Part shown: positions 25,205-35,705 of the stretch, piece after piece
How the letters are laid out: the number at the start of each line of letters is the position of its first letter
Numbering within the stretch: position 1 is the stretch's first letter
Origin: Pseudoduganella umbonata
GTDB lineage: Bacteria > Pseudomonadota > Gammaproteobacteria > Burkholderiales > Burkholderiaceae_D
Direction: 5' to 3'
DNA: 64,000 nucleotides
Assembly: GCF_014192225.1 (NCBI RefSeq)
Contig: NZ_JACHXS010000009.1
Location: forward strand, 124,001 to 188,000
Translations under genes and position numbers: made by a program
The notes under the pieces: model-generated
Told to the model about the DNA's origin: nothing
Database searches by the model: none
Seen by the model: the letters and a program-made list of their open reading frames with translations, nothing else

Positions 25205-28200
25205 TCACTGGGTGCGGGTGGTGGTAGACAGGTCGGGCGCGGCGATGTCCTCGGTTACAGTCCTGCCGGGGTTCAGCCTGTTCTCGTCGAGTTTCGTGAT
25301 GACGGGCGCCTTCCACGGCCCCGTCACCTGCATCTGGTACGTCAGCGCCTTCATCATCGGTTGCGCCAGGAACAGCTGGGCCAGGTAGCTGCCCAGCCCG
25401 ATCACGGGATTGACGGCCAGCGCATAGACCAGCGGCGCGGTACCGAAGTTCAGCTCCGGGATGACGACCACGTGCAGGTTGGTCGATTCGTTGGCGATGT
25501 CGGCCGTGCCCGCCATCAGCACAGTGGCCTGCACGCCGTGCATTTTCAGGTTCTCCGTCTTCACGATGCCGCGGTCGATCTGGGCGCCGGCGGTGAGTCC
25601 GTCGAACTGCAAGCCTTGCGAGAACACGTCGTTGAAATCGAATTTCAGCAGCCGCGGCAGTGCTTGCAGGCTCAGCACGCCCAGCAGCTTCGCGGCGCCC
25701 GGGTCCTGCTTCAGGAACTGGCCCTTTTCCACGTTCAGGTCCAGCTTGCCGGAGAGCGTGGGAATGTCGAGCGAATACGGCAACCCCTTCCACGCGATAT
25801 CGCCGGACAGCTTGCCCTTGCCGCCTTTTACCGTGTCGGCAAAGCCGAAGCGTTCCAGCAGCTTGCCCGCGTCATGGATCTCCAGGTTGAAATTGAGCGC
25901 CGTGTTGTGCCGCTCGTCCTGTTGCCCGGCTTGCTGCTCGTTGCCCGCTTTGTCCTGGCGGCCGCCGCGGGTGACCCAGCGGCCGGTGCCGTGCAGTGCG
26001 CCGTCCGCATTGACCAGCGCCAGCTTCGATACGCGCCATTCGCGCGACGACGTGATCAGCGCATTGTAGGCCTGCAGTTCCAGGCTGCCCAGCGGCCGGT
26101 TGAACAGCTCGAAACGCTCGGCCACGATATCGAGCGCGGGAATCGCCGGCGAGCTGGCCGACCGTTCCAGCATGTCCTTCACGTCGCCGGCCGCCGATTC
26201 GGGAATGATCAGGCTGGACAGCCGGGCCGTGACCTTGCCCAGCCCGCGCCCGGTCGGCGATTCGGCCCACGTGATGTAGCCGTTGGCCTGCCGCGAATCG
26301 ATGTTGGCCTGCCAGGCGCCGCCGCGGTGGGTGGCGCCCAGCACCACGCCGTCGAGCTTGCGGCTGGCCAGGATCAGTTCGTCGGTGCGCGCCGCCATCG
26401 TCTCCGGCACGATGTACTGCGCCAGGTCGATGCCGCCGCCGCTGCCGCTGTTGCCACCGGTATTACCACCAGCGTTATTACCACCACCGTTATTACCACC
26501 ACCGTTGCCGCCGCCCGCGCCGGCGATATCCGTGCCCAGCGCCAGCCAGTCGTCCACGTTCAGCGATTTCATGCTGACGTTCAGCGCCATGCCGCTGTCC
26601 GGCTCGGGCGCGGCCGTGTTGACGCCGATGCCGCCGCGCACCAGCTGCCATGCGCCGCGTTCCTGCCCGCGGCTTTGCCGCTGGCGCTGGTAGTAGGCGG
26701 CCACGGTGCTGCCGAGGGAAATGCGGATATCGTCGCGCGCCAGCCCCGCTTCGTCGGTGGCGGCGCCGTTCAGCACGAAGTGCACCGGCAGTGCGTCGGC
26801 GGCATTCTTGACGAGCGGCGCCGGGAAATCCAGGGCCACGCCGGTCAGCAGCGATTCGACGACGACCTGGTAGCGGTGGTTGTGCGCGGTGATCAGGCCG
26901 TTGTAGCGGGTGCCGCCATCGATGTGCCGGGCCAGGCGCTGCAGCGCCGGCGACGGGTAGGTGCGGCGCAGGCCGTCGGCCGTGACGTTGCCGCCGATGC
27001 GCACGGCGATCGTGCCGTCGCGCTGCGTGCCGCCGCCGACGGTCAGCTGGCCACCCAGCAACGTGCCGTTCAGGCCGTTCAGGTTGACGCCGCGCTCGTT
27101 GAATTCGATCTTGCCGGTGGCCAGCAGCACGGGCGGCATGTCGTTCCACAGCGTCACGTCGTTGCCCTGCAATTGCAGCGTGCCGTTGACCTTGCTCTCG
27201 AGCAGGCGGTTCAGCGGCAGGTCCAGGCGCAGCGTCAGTTTCGCGTTGCCGGTGGCCGAGGTCTGGTCGGTGAAGTGGCCGATCCAGCCCAGCACCGGGC
27301 TGTTGGCCACGTAGCGCAGGTAGTCGCTCATCGCGCCGGCCGCGTTGCCGTCGATTTCCAGCACGCTGTCGTGATGGATCAGGTCGGCGATGACGGCCTT
27401 CACGTTCGCCAGGTTGACGTTGCCCGTCTTCGCGGTGTCGCCGCGGATCTCCATGCGCGCGCGTTCGAACACGAAACTGCCCTGTATCTGTTCGGCCTGC
27501 GGCCACAGCGGCGACTTGCCGTCCGGCGCGAAGTGGGACGGTTCGTAGTTCAGCTTGCCATCCTTGATGCGCCCGGCGATGCGGAATTCGCCCTTGCCGA
27601 AATCCGGCGTATCGGCCGCGAACGGGAAATGCGCGAGGTCGCCGGCCAGCCGCACCGACACGTCGTGCGCGCTGCCGCCTTCCAGCGCGCCGGTCAGCCA
27701 GGTCTTCAGGTGCGCCGGCGTGGCGACCGGCAGGTAGCGGCCGATGCGGTTGATCGTGAAGCCATCCAGCTTGCCGCGGATGTCGGCGGTGCCGGGGCCG
27801 GCAAGCCTGCCATCCTTCCCGGCCGGCAGCACGTGGCTGCCCGACAGCGCGCCCGTCAGGCCTTCCTGGTCGAATTCCAGCTGGCCCAGGTCGACGCGCA
27901 GGCCCTCGTCGCCGCGCGACCACGATGCGTCCAGCAGCAGTTTCCTGAACGGCATTCTTGGCGTGTCGAACCAGGCCGGCATGTCGATCGCGAAACCGGG
28001 CGCGTCGAGCACAATGCTGCCGCCGTCTTCGCGCGCCTCGACCGTGCCGGACAGCCGCTCGAAGCCCGGCAGGGCCGGCATGGCCGGCAGCGCCGGCGAC
28101 TTGCCGTCGGCCGGCACGGCCGCGCGCGCGGACAATGCTGCCATGCCGAGCTCGCGCAGATCCGCCCTGACCCGCCATGCGGCCGGCGCCGACAGCGGCC

Positions 28201-29518
28201 CCTGCCACTGTGCCTGCAGGTTTTCCACCCGCCCACGCGGTGCCAGGTCGGCCAGCAGGGTGCGCTGCGCGGCCGGCAGCGGCAGCCGCGTGGCCAGTCC
28301 GGCCAGCACCTGCAGGTCCAGCGCCGGCGAAGTGAGCTCGGTACTGGCCGGCCGGCTCCTGGTGGCAGGCGTGGTGCGTTCGGTCACCGTCGTCGGCGCC
28401 AGCGCGGCGCCGTCCCGCGTGCGCAGCGTGAGGCCGGTCACGCTGGCGCGGTGGCCATAGGCGCCGAATGCTGCTTCACGGTCGGCGCCGCGTGGTGCCT
28501 TGTCCTCGCTGAAGGCAAGCCGGCCCGCCAGCGCGGCCACGTCGAGCCGCGGCAGGTCCGGGCCCAGAGTGGCGACGACGTCGTCCAGCGCCACGTCGGC
28601 CGTCGCGCCCGTCAGGCGGGCGCGGTCGATGTCGAACCACGCGCGCAGGCTGCCGCGGCCCGATGCCAGTTCATGCGGATACGGCAGGTGCGGCTTCCAG
28701 GCGGCCAGGTCGGCGTTCCGCACGGCGGCGTACAGCGTGCCGCGCCATTGCCTGACGTCGGCCGCATGCTGCGTGAACGCGGGCTGCCGGAAGTCGGCGC
28801 GGATATCGAGCGTGCCGCCCAGCGCGCGCGGCGGCGCGGCCTTGATGCCGAAACGGTGCCGGCCCCAGCTGTTATGCAGCACCACATGCAGGTCCTGCAA
28901 CGCCAGCGGTTCGGTGCCGCGCATGGCGTCGGTCCACGCCACCCGGCCTTCGCGGATCACGATTTCGCGCTGGGCCAGCAGCCAGTCGGCCCCGCTGCCG
29001 TCATCCTTGCGTTCAGGGTCGAGCAGCACGCCGGCCACGTAGAGCTTGCCGTCGGCCTCGCGGCGCACGTCCAGGTTCGGCCGGATCAGTTCGATCGATT
29101 CGAAGCGCACGCCGAACGTTGCCAGGCTCCACCACGACAGCGTGGCCGAGACGCTGGGCAGCCGCAGCGCCTGCCGGCCGGTGCCGTCGCGCAGCACCAC
29201 GTCGCCCAGGAACAGGTTCGGGCGCAGGCCGGACCAGGAAGCATAGATGCGGTCGATCGTGACGGGATTGCCGGCGGCGCGGCTGGCCAGCCGTTCGATA
29301 TCGTCCTTGTAGTGGTCGATATTGGGCAGCACGGCCCAGCGCAGCGCCAGGAACAGCAGCGCCAGCGCGAAATACACGACCAGCACCAGCTTGATCGTGA
29401 ATCCCAGGACGTGGTGGGTGGCCAGGTTGCACAGGCGGTAAGCGGCCTGGAGACGGTGCCAGCGCACAACCAGCGGGCCCTCGCCTGTCAGCTCTTTCTC
29501 TGCCGTTTGTTCCGTCAA
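25205..29518 (-). CDS. yhdP: YhdP-family AsmA-like phospholipid transport protein
   Basis: A 1437-residue protein with one N-terminal membrane anchor (about residues 40-65, FTIKLVLVVYFALALLFLALRW) and a very long periplasmic region of the YhdP/DUF3971 AsmA-like type. The C-terminal signature PLVYALAVNPVIGLGSYLAQ is typical. In E. coli YhdP moves phospholipids between inner and outer membranes alongside TamB and YdbH; the role here is inferred. The predicted first codon is TTG at 29518, with AGGGA upstream; a GTG about 19 codons downstream is the main alternative. A Gly/Asn-rich insert occupies about residues 1000-1027. First gene of yhdP-nit-tldD, divergent from glnE with 159 bases between. 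Confidence 0.92.
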   Translation of the reverse strand: MTEQTAEKELTGEGPLVVRWHRLQAAYRLCNLATHHVLGFTIKLVLVVYFALALLFLALRWAVLPNIDHYKDDIERLASRAAGNPVTIDRIYASWSGLRPNLFLGDVVLRDGTGRQALRLPSVSATLSWWSLATFGVRFESIELIRPNLDVRREADGKLYVAGVLLDPERKDDGSGADWLLAQREIVIREGRVAWTDAMRGTEPLALQDLHVVLHNSWGRHRFGIKAAPPRALGGTLDIRADFRQPAFTQHAADVRQWRGTLYAAVRNADLAAWKPHLPYPHELASGRGSLRAWFDIDRARLTGATADVALDDVVATLGPDLPRLDVAALAGRLAFSEDKAPRGADREAAFGAYGHRASVTGLTLRTRDGAALAPTTVTERTTPATRSRPASTELTSPALDLQVLAGLATRLPLPAAQRTLLADLAPRGRVENLQAQWQGPLSAPAAWRVRADLRELGMAALSARAAVPADGKSPALPAMPALPGFERLSGTVEAREDGGSIVLDAPGFAIDMPAWFDTPRMPFRKLLLDASWSRGDEGLRVDLGQLEFDQEGLTGALSGSHVLPAGKDGRLAGPGTADIRGKLDGFTINRIGRYLPVATPAHLKTWLTGALEGGSAHDVSVRLAGDLAHFPFAADTPDFGKGEFRIAGRIKDGKLNYEPSHFAPDGKSPLWPQAEQIQGSFVFERARMEIRGDTAKTGNVNLANVKAVIADLIHHDSVLEIDGNAAGAMSDYLRYVANSPVLGWIGHFTDQTSATGNAKLTLRLDLPLNRLLESKVNGTLQLQGNDVTLWNDMPPVLLATGKIEFNERGVNLNGLNGTLLGGQLTVGGGTQRDGTIAVRIGGNVTADGLRRTYPSPALQRLARHIDGGTRYNGLITAHNHRYQVVVESLLTGVALDFPAPLVKNAADALPVHFVLNGAATDEAGLARDDIRISLGSTVAAYYQRQRQSRGQERGAWQLVRGGIGVNTAAPEPDSGMALNVSMKSLNVDDWLALGTDIAGAGGGNGGGNNGGGNNAGGNTGGNSGSGGGIDLAQYIVPETMAARTDELILASRKLDGVVLGATHRGGAWQANIDSRQANGYITWAESPTGRGLGKVTARLSSLIIPESAAGDVKDMLERSASSPAIPALDIVAERFELFNRPLGSLELQAYNALITSSREWRVSKLALVNADGALHGTGRWVTRGGRQDKAGNEQQAGQQDERHNTALNFNLEIHDAGKLLERFGFADTVKGGKGKLSGDIAWKGLPYSLDIPTLSGKLDLNVEKGQFLKQDPGAAKLLGVLSLQALPRLLKFDFNDVFSQGLQFDGLTAGAQIDRGIVKTENLKMHGVQATVLMAGTADIANESTNLHVVVIPELNFGTAPLVYALAVNPVIGLGSYLAQLFLAQPMMKALTYQMQVTGPWKAPVITKLDENRLNPGRTVTEDIAAPDLSTTTRTQ
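26440..26517 (-). repeat. Gly/Asn-coding low-complexity tandem repeat inside yhdP
   Basis: Minus-strand units approximating GGTGGTGGTAATAAC recur several times, giving GGGNGGGNNGGGNNAGG in the protein. The phase is preserved, so it encodes a flexible linker. It is a likely site of slippage-driven length variation. Confidence 0.8.
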
Positions 29519-29677
29519 CGCACAATCCCTGGGTCAGCCGCCCTGAAAAATGCTTAGCGGCAAAAAAAATATTGGCTCATTCACGCCCAGGGCGCGAGAG
29601 GTGCCCATTCTACCCCAAGGCCCGGTTAAACTAGCCCGCACAAAGCTGACCATTACACTACGTTACCAAGTCCTTAA

Positions 29678-32419
29678 ATGCCCTCTTCCGTCTCCCCAGT
29701 CTCCAGCAGCCGCTTCTACCAGCGCTGGCTTGCCGCCGCGCCTGACCGCCAGGCGAAGATCGATTCTCTAGTGCAACAACCGCTGGACAGCGCCGACCTG
29801 GAGGCCTTGCTGGCCGTGGAACGCGAAGGTGGCGTATTGCCGACGGCACGCGGCATGCGCCGCTTGCGCAACCTGCTGATTGCCGGCCTGATCCGGCGCG
29901 ACCTGGAGGGGCTGGCCGACCTGAACGAGGTGGTGACGGCGGTGACGCGGCTGGCCGACTTCGCGATCCGCACGCACCTGGCCGAAGTCGATGCCGAGAT
30001 GCGCGCGGCGCACGGCGTGCCGACCGGCGCCGAGTCGGGCGTTGCGCAGGAATTGATCGTGCTCGCAATGGGCAAGCAGGGCGGCTTCGAGCTGAACGTG
30101 TCGTCCGATATCGACCTGATCTTTGTGTATCCGGAAGACGGCGATACGGTGCCGACGGCGCCAGGCCAGCGCGTGCTGTCGAATCACGAGTATTTCGTCC
30201 GGCTGGGCAAGAAGCTGATCGCGGCGATCGCCGAGATCACCGAGGACGGCTTCACGTTCCGTGTCGACATGGCGCTGCGCCCGAACGGCGGCTCCGGCCC
30301 GCTGGCGGCCAGCCTGGGCATGGTCGAACAGTACCTGATCGTGCAGGGCCGCGAGTGGGAACGCTACGCGTGGGTGAAGGCGCGCGCCGTGACCGGCCGC
30401 GCCGAGGATATCGCCGCGCTCGATGCGATCGTGCGGCCGTTCTGCTTCCGCCGCTACCTGGACTTCGGCGTCATCGATGCGATCCGCACGATGCACATGC
30501 AGATCCGCACCGAGGTGAACCGGCAGGAACGGCTGCACCCGGAGCGCAGCCACAACGTCAAGCTGGGCCGCGGCGGCATCCGCGAGATCGAATTCCTGGC
30601 CCAGGTGTTCCAGCTGATCCGCGGCGGACGCGACCCGAGCCTGCGCGACCGCTCCACGCGCGCGACGCTGCGCGTGCTGCCCGACAAGGGCCTGCTGGCG
30701 GCGGACACCGTCGAGCGCCTGCTGGCCTCGTACACCTTCCTGCGCAACCTGGAACACCGGCTGCAATACCTGGAAGATGCGCAGACCCACACGCTGCCGC
30801 CGAACGACGCCGACCGCGAGACGGTGGCGCGCATGATGGGCCTGCCCGATGCGGCGGCCCTGCTCGCCGAACTGGAACAGCACCGGCGCTTCGTCGCCGA
30901 GCAGTTCGACGCGATCTTTGCCGACAAGGCCGGCGACGAGGAAATCGACCCGGCCACCAGCAACGAATGCGCCGATCCGGACAACTTCGAGGCGATCGAA
31001 TCGCGCTTCGCCAGCCTGGGCTACGACAACCCGTCCGCCGCGGCGCGCCGGCTGATCGCCACGTGGCAGGCGCCGCGCGTGCAATCGATGCCCGAAGCGA
31101 GCCGCCAGCTGTTCGTGGCGCTGATCAACGCGGCACTGCCCCGCATTGCCCGCGCGGCCGAGAACAATCCGGTCGGCACGCAGCTGGGCACGCTGGGCCG
31201 CCTGCTCGATTTCCTCGAAGCAATCGCACGGCGCTCCTCGTACCTGTCGCTGCTGACCGAGTACCCGCACACGCTGGCGCGCGTGATCGACATGATGCAT
31301 GCCAGCGCCTGGGCCGCCACCTTCCTGACCCAGCACCCGATCCTGCTCGACGAACTGCTGGACGAGCGCATCCGCACCGCCGTGTTCGACCCGGTGGCCC
31401 TGGCGCAGGACCTGGATGGCCAGCTGGCCGTCTACGAAGGCGACACCGAGCGCCAGCTCGACATCCTGCGCGAGGTCCACCACGCGCAGCTGTTCCACCT
31501 GCTGGCGCAGGACCTGGCCGGCGACCTGACGGTGGAAAAGCTGGCCGACCACCTGTCCGCGCTGGCGGACGTGATCGTGGCCGCGGTGATCCAGGCCGCC
31601 TGGCGCACGGTCGCGAAGCGCCACCGCGAGGTGCCCCGCTTCGCCGTCATCGCCTACGGCAAATTGGGCGGCAAGGAACTGGGCTATGTCTCCGACCTGG
31701 ACGTGATCTTCCTGTACGACGACGACGACCAGGAAGCGCCCGGCCTGTACGCCAAGCTGGCGCAGCGCTTCATCACGTGGATGACCACGCACACCCCGGC
31801 CGGCATCCTGTTCGACATCGACACGGCGCTGCGGCCGGATGGCGCCAGCGGCATGCTGGTGTCGTCGGTGGCGGCGTTCGAGCGCTACCAGAAGCAGTCG
31901 GCATGGGTCTGGGAACACCAGGCGCTGACGCGCGCCCGCTTTTGCGCCGGCGATGCCGACATCGGCCGGCGCTTCGAGGAGATCCGCTGCGAGGTGCTGC
32001 GCCAGCCGCGCGTGACCGGTGAAGAGCTCAAGCGGGAAGTGCTGGCGATGCGCCGCCGCATGCACGACGCCTACCCGAGTCGGCCGGAAAGCTTCGACCT
32101 GAAGCAGGATGCCGGCGGCATGATCGACATCGAATTCATCGTGCAGTACCTGGTGCTGCAGCATTCCGGGCAGCACCGCGAGCTGACGGCGAACCGGGGC
32201 AATATCGCGCTGCTGCGCATCTGCGCGGAACTGGGGCTGATCGACGCCACGCTGGCCGCCCAGGTCGGCGACGCCTACCGCGCGATGCGCAAGCTGCAGC
32301 ACCAGATCCGGCTGCAGGGCGGCGAGCAGTCGCACGTCGATCCGCTGCGCGTGGCGCTGCACGCCGAGAACGTGACGCGGCTGTGGCGGACCCTGTTCGG
32401 CGAGGGTGATATCGCGTGA
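29678..32419 (+). CDS. glnE: Bifunctional glutamine synthetase adenylyltransferase/adenylyl-removing enzyme
   Basis: A 913-residue protein with the two nucleotidyltransferase domains of GlnE. The N-terminal adenylyl-removing domain has MGKQGGFELNVSSDIDLIFVY; the C-terminal adenylylating domain has YGKLGGKELGYVSDLDVIFLYDD. Both keep the GxxE-x-DxD metal residues. GlnE adds or removes AMP on GlnA according to nitrogen status, signalled by PII. The target tyrosine is present in the GlnA encoded at 57598-59013, 25 kb away in this window. Length is near the family norm (E. coli 946). There is no strong ribosome-binding site before the ATG at 29678. Divergent from yhdP. Confidence 0.96.
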   Translation: MPSSVSPVSSSRFYQRWLAAAPDRQAKIDSLVQQPLDSADLEALLAVEREGGVLPTARGMRRLRNLLIAGLIRRDLEGLADLNEVVTAVTRLADFAIRTHLAEVDAEMRAAHGVPTGAESGVAQELIVLAMGKQGGFELNVSSDIDLIFVYPEDGDTVPTAPGQRVLSNHEYFVRLGKKLIAAIAEITEDGFTFRVDMALRPNGGSGPLAASLGMVEQYLIVQGREWERYAWVKARAVTGRAEDIAALDAIVRPFCFRRYLDFGVIDAIRTMHMQIRTEVNRQERLHPERSHNVKLGRGGIREIEFLAQVFQLIRGGRDPSLRDRSTRATLRVLPDKGLLAADTVERLLASYTFLRNLEHRLQYLEDAQTHTLPPNDADRETVARMMGLPDAAALLAELEQHRRFVAEQFDAIFADKAGDEEIDPATSNECADPDNFEAIESRFASLGYDNPSAAARRLIATWQAPRVQSMPEASRQLFVALINAALPRIARAAENNPVGTQLGTLGRLLDFLEAIARRSSYLSLLTEYPHTLARVIDMMHASAWAATFLTQHPILLDELLDERIRTAVFDPVALAQDLDGQLAVYEGDTERQLDILREVHHAQLFHLLAQDLAGDLTVEKLADHLSALADVIVAAVIQAAWRTVAKRHREVPRFAVIAYGKLGGKELGYVSDLDVIFLYDDDDQEAPGLYAKLAQRFITWMTTHTPAGILFDIDTALRPDGASGMLVSSVAAFERYQKQSAWVWEHQALTRARFCAGDADIGRRFEEIRCEVLRQPRVTGEELKREVLAMRRRMHDAYPSRPESFDLKQDAGGMIDIEFIVQYLVLQHSGQHRELTANRGNIALLRICAELGLIDATLAAQVGDAYRAMRKLQHQIRLQGGEQSHVDPLRVALHAENVTRLWRTLFGEGDIA

Positions 32420-32610
32420 ACCAAGGCGCGACCCAGGCCGCTGGCCGCGCCAAATATAAATTGGTCCCTACTGGGAACCGTTGCATATCCCATACATCCG
32501 ACCGCGATTCGATTAGAAATAATTTGTAGTTTTTGCATCTTTGGCTAAAGATCTTTCTATCGGCAGGTGAGCCTGCGCCGACCGTCTGATCAACCAGGGA
32601 GCAAAACAGC

Positions 32611-35577
32611 ATGAGAGAGAAACGACTTTCGCAGTCCGTGCGCCTGATGTGCCTCGGCAGCGTAATGGTGGGCATGACCGCACAGGCCCAGGGCCAGCAG
32701 GCGCCGGTCCAGGCCGCCCCCACGCAAACCGCGCAAACCGCGCAGGAAGCGCCGATGCAGACGGTGCAGGTGACGGGTTCGCGTATCCGCGCGCCGGGTG
32801 CGGAATCGGCGTCGCCGCTGCAGGTGCTGACGGCCACCGACATCGCCGCCTCCGGTGTCACGAACCTGCAGGAACTGCTGCTGAAGAATCCCACGCTGGG
32901 CACGCCGTCGGTCAGCCGCACCAACTCGAATTTCTCGACCTCGAGCGCCGGCGTCTCGACCGTCGACCTGCGCTCGCTGGGCACGTCGCGCACGCTGGTA
33001 CTGCTCAATGGCCGCCGCTTCGTGGCCGGCATACCGGGCGAGACGGCCGTCGACCTGAACGTGATTCCCACCGACTTCATCGAGCGCGTCGACATGCTGA
33101 CGGGCGGCGCGTCCGCCACCTACGGTTCGGATGCCGTGGCCGGCGTCGTCAACATCGTCACGAAGCGCAACTTCAACGGCCTCATCCTCGATGCCCAAGG
33201 CGGCCAGAGCACCAAGCACGACGACACGAAGAAGAAATTCTCGGCCACGTGGGGCGTCAGCAATGCCGAAGGCACCAGCAACATCATGACGCACTTCGGC
33301 TACACCAAGCAGGGTGCGGTCTACTCGAAGGACCGGCCGGAGACCGCGGTGGACCAGACCTCCGAGAACGATCCCGAAGACCTGTTCAAGGTGATCCGGC
33401 CGTTCTATTCCAGCTATGCGCCGCAGGGTCGCTTCTTCCATGACGAAGGCAGCTACACCTACGACGCCGCAGGCAACGTGATCCCGTGGAGCACGAACGG
33501 CACGGCCAGCCTGGCCGCCACCGGCTTCAACCGCTCGGCATTCCGCTCGATCGCCGTGCCCACGGAACGCTACCTGCTGGCCACGACGGGGAACATGGCG
33601 CTCAACGAAAACCACTCGCTGTTCTTCGAAGGGAACTATGCCGCCACCCGGGTGGCGACGCGCATCGAACCCTTCGCGCTGGGCGCCGAGGACATCTATC
33701 CGGCCAGCGGCGGCCAGGTACCCGCCGAGTTCCTTGTCGACGGCACGCTGCGCCGCAATCCGATCGTGCCGCAATACCTGTACGACCGCATCAGCGACAC
33801 CGATGGCGACGGCCTGCGCGACTACTACTTCACGCGCCGCATGGCCGAAGTGGGCACCCGCTCGTCCCAGGCCAACCGCGACACGTTCCGCCTTGCCGGC
33901 GGCGTCAAGGGCAACTTCAACCTGGTGCGCCAATGGAACTATGAGGCCTACGTGGCTTACGGCCAGACCAAGGAAGCGCAAAGTTCGACGGGCCAGGTCA
34001 ACGTGCTGAACTTCCGCAATGCACTGGAAGCGATCCAGGACGTCGACGACGCCAACAACAACGGCAATACCGCCGAGACGGTCTGCCGCGACGCCAACGC
34101 GCGCCTGCAGGGCTGCGTGCCGATCAACGTGTTCGGCCTCGGCACGATCTCGCCGGAAGCGCTGAAGTACGTGGGCGCCCCGGGCAGCCTGGAAACGCAG
34201 ATCACGCAGAAACTGGCCGGCGGCTCCATCACCGGCGATATCTTCGACCTGCCGGCAGGCGCGGTGGGCTTCGCTGCCGGCTTCGAATGGCGTGGCGAGA
34301 ATTCGAGCGCCGTTCCCGATGCGCTGACCCAGGCGGGCCTGAATGGCGGCAACGAGCTGCCGCCGACCTTCGGCGACTTCAACGTCAAGGAACTGTTCGC
34401 CGAGGTTCGCGTGCCGATCCTGAAGGACCAGCCGTTCGCGCGCGCGCTGGACCTGTCCGGCTCCTTCCGCCGCGGCAACTATTCGACCGTCGGCTACACC
34501 TCCAGCTGGAACGCCGGCGTGGAATGGTCGCCGGTCAGCGACCTGAAGTTCCGCGCCACCCGTGCACTGTCGACCCGCGCGCCGAACATCAATGAACTGT
34601 TCCAGCCGCCGCAACAGACCTTCCCGGCCGACATCGTCGACCCGTGCGAAGGCGTGACCGCGTCGTCGTCGGGTGCGCGCGACGCGGCCTGCCGGGCCGC
34701 TCCCGGCGTAATGGAAAACATCGCCGAAAACGGCTCGTTCACGCTGAACCAGGCCGACATCCAGGGCATCAGCGGCTACGACCGCGGCAACCCGAACCTG
34801 AAAGCCGAAAAAGGCTGGTCCACCACCATCGGCTTCGTCTGGACGCCCCGCTCGATCCCCGCCATCCGGAACTTCGCGTTCACGGTGGACTACTTCGACA
34901 TCAAGATCGACGATGCGCTGGTGTTCATGCCACGCCAGTTTGCGCTGGAAAACTGCTACGGCGGCGACGGTTCGCTGTGCAATGTGATCACGCGCCGCCC
35001 CACGCAGATCGGCGGCAACAGCTCGGGCTCGCTGGAATACATCGACTCGCTCGTCAGCAACAGCGGCGGCGTGGCCACCGAGGGCGTCGACGTAACGGTG
35101 TCTTGGGCGGACCGCGTCGGCCCGGGACGGCTGTCCACGCGCCTGGCCTGGACCTGGCTGCGCGAAGGCTACGACGTGCCGACGCCGGGCGCGGATCGCG
35201 ACTACTGGGCTGGCGAAGTGGATTCGGCCGCGAAGAACCGGGCCACGCTGAACCTGGGCTACCGGTGGGGACCGTGGAACATCAACAGCACCACCTCGTA
35301 CATCGGCAAGGCGGCGCTGGACGACCAGTTCCTGGCCCAGTTCGACATCCCCCGCAATGGCGTGACGGTCGGCTCGAAAACCTACCAGGACTTCCAGGTC
35401 TCGTATGACATCAACAAGAAATGGCAGGTGTACCTGGGCCTCGACAACGCGTTCGACACGAAGGCGCCGCCGATCGTTTCCGGCCTGCCCGGCAGCGATA
35501 CCGGCGCCGAGACCGTCGCGGGCACCTACGACCCGATCGGCCGGCGCTACTACGCCGGCCTGCGCCTGAGCCTCTGA
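32611..35577 (+). CDS. TonB-dependent receptor 5
   Basis: A 988-residue outer-membrane receptor. MREKRLSQSVRLMCLGS begins a signal peptide ending MTAQA before Gln. A Gln/Ala/Thr-rich spacer (about residues 29-48) follows, then VQVTGSRIRAPGAESASPLQV and the plug with VDLRSLGTSRTLVLLNGRRFVAG and GGASATYGSDAVAGVVNIVTKRNF. The plug differs from the other TBDRs (TGGAS instead of DGAS) and matches the subfamily with VTGSRI. The barrel contains a DTDGDGLRDYYF segment resembling a calcium-binding Asp-rich loop. It ends GLRLSL, so the last residue is Leu rather than Phe. AGGGAG lies 9 bases before the ATG. Ligand unknown. Confidence 0.93.
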   Translation: MREKRLSQSVRLMCLGSVMVGMTAQAQGQQAPVQAAPTQTAQTAQEAPMQTVQVTGSRIRAPGAESASPLQVLTATDIAASGVTNLQELLLKNPTLGTPSVSRTNSNFSTSSAGVSTVDLRSLGTSRTLVLLNGRRFVAGIPGETAVDLNVIPTDFIERVDMLTGGASATYGSDAVAGVVNIVTKRNFNGLILDAQGGQSTKHDDTKKKFSATWGVSNAEGTSNIMTHFGYTKQGAVYSKDRPETAVDQTSENDPEDLFKVIRPFYSSYAPQGRFFHDEGSYTYDAAGNVIPWSTNGTASLAATGFNRSAFRSIAVPTERYLLATTGNMALNENHSLFFEGNYAATRVATRIEPFALGAEDIYPASGGQVPAEFLVDGTLRRNPIVPQYLYDRISDTDGDGLRDYYFTRRMAEVGTRSSQANRDTFRLAGGVKGNFNLVRQWNYEAYVAYGQTKEAQSSTGQVNVLNFRNALEAIQDVDDANNNGNTAETVCRDANARLQGCVPINVFGLGTISPEALKYVGAPGSLETQITQKLAGGSITGDIFDLPAGAVGFAAGFEWRGENSSAVPDALTQAGLNGGNELPPTFGDFNVKELFAEVRVPILKDQPFARALDLSGSFRRGNYSTVGYTSSWNAGVEWSPVSDLKFRATRALSTRAPNINELFQPPQQTFPADIVDPCEGVTASSSGARDAACRAAPGVMENIAENGSFTLNQADIQGISGYDRGNPNLKAEKGWSTTIGFVWTPRSIPAIRNFAFTVDYFDIKIDDALVFMPRQFALENCYGGDGSLCNVITRRPTQIGGNSSGSLEYIDSLVSNSGGVATEGVDVTVSWADRVGPGRLSTRLAWTWLREGYDVPTPGADRDYWAGEVDSAAKNRATLNLGYRWGPWNINSTTSYIGKAALDDQFLAQFDIPRNGVTVGSKTYQDFQVSYDINKKWQVYLGLDNAFDTKAPPIVSGLPGSDTGAETVAGTYDPIGRRYYAGLRLSL

Positions 35578-35608
35578 TCGCCATTCCGGCGAACTCCGCT
35601 TTTTTCGG

Positions 35609-35645
35609 ATGCCTCTCTCGGCTATTGCCAGGGAGGCATTTTTTT
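35609..35645 (+). terminator. Intrinsic terminator of TBDR 5
   Basis: ATGCCTC...GGC-tatt-GCC...GAGGCAT with a small internal asymmetry, followed by seven T residues, 32 bases after the stop. Confidence 0.85.
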
Positions 35646-35705
35646 GGCATCGATCGATCAGGAATGCTGCAAAAGGAAAATAATGTTTGGTCCCAGTCTA
35701 CATTT

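Noticed and set aside
24944..29557. A 1537-codon open frame on the plus strand opposite yhdP
   Set aside because: It is a high-GC antisense shadow: the protein is His/Arg/Gln/Val-rich without domains, while the minus strand encodes a recognisable YhdP.
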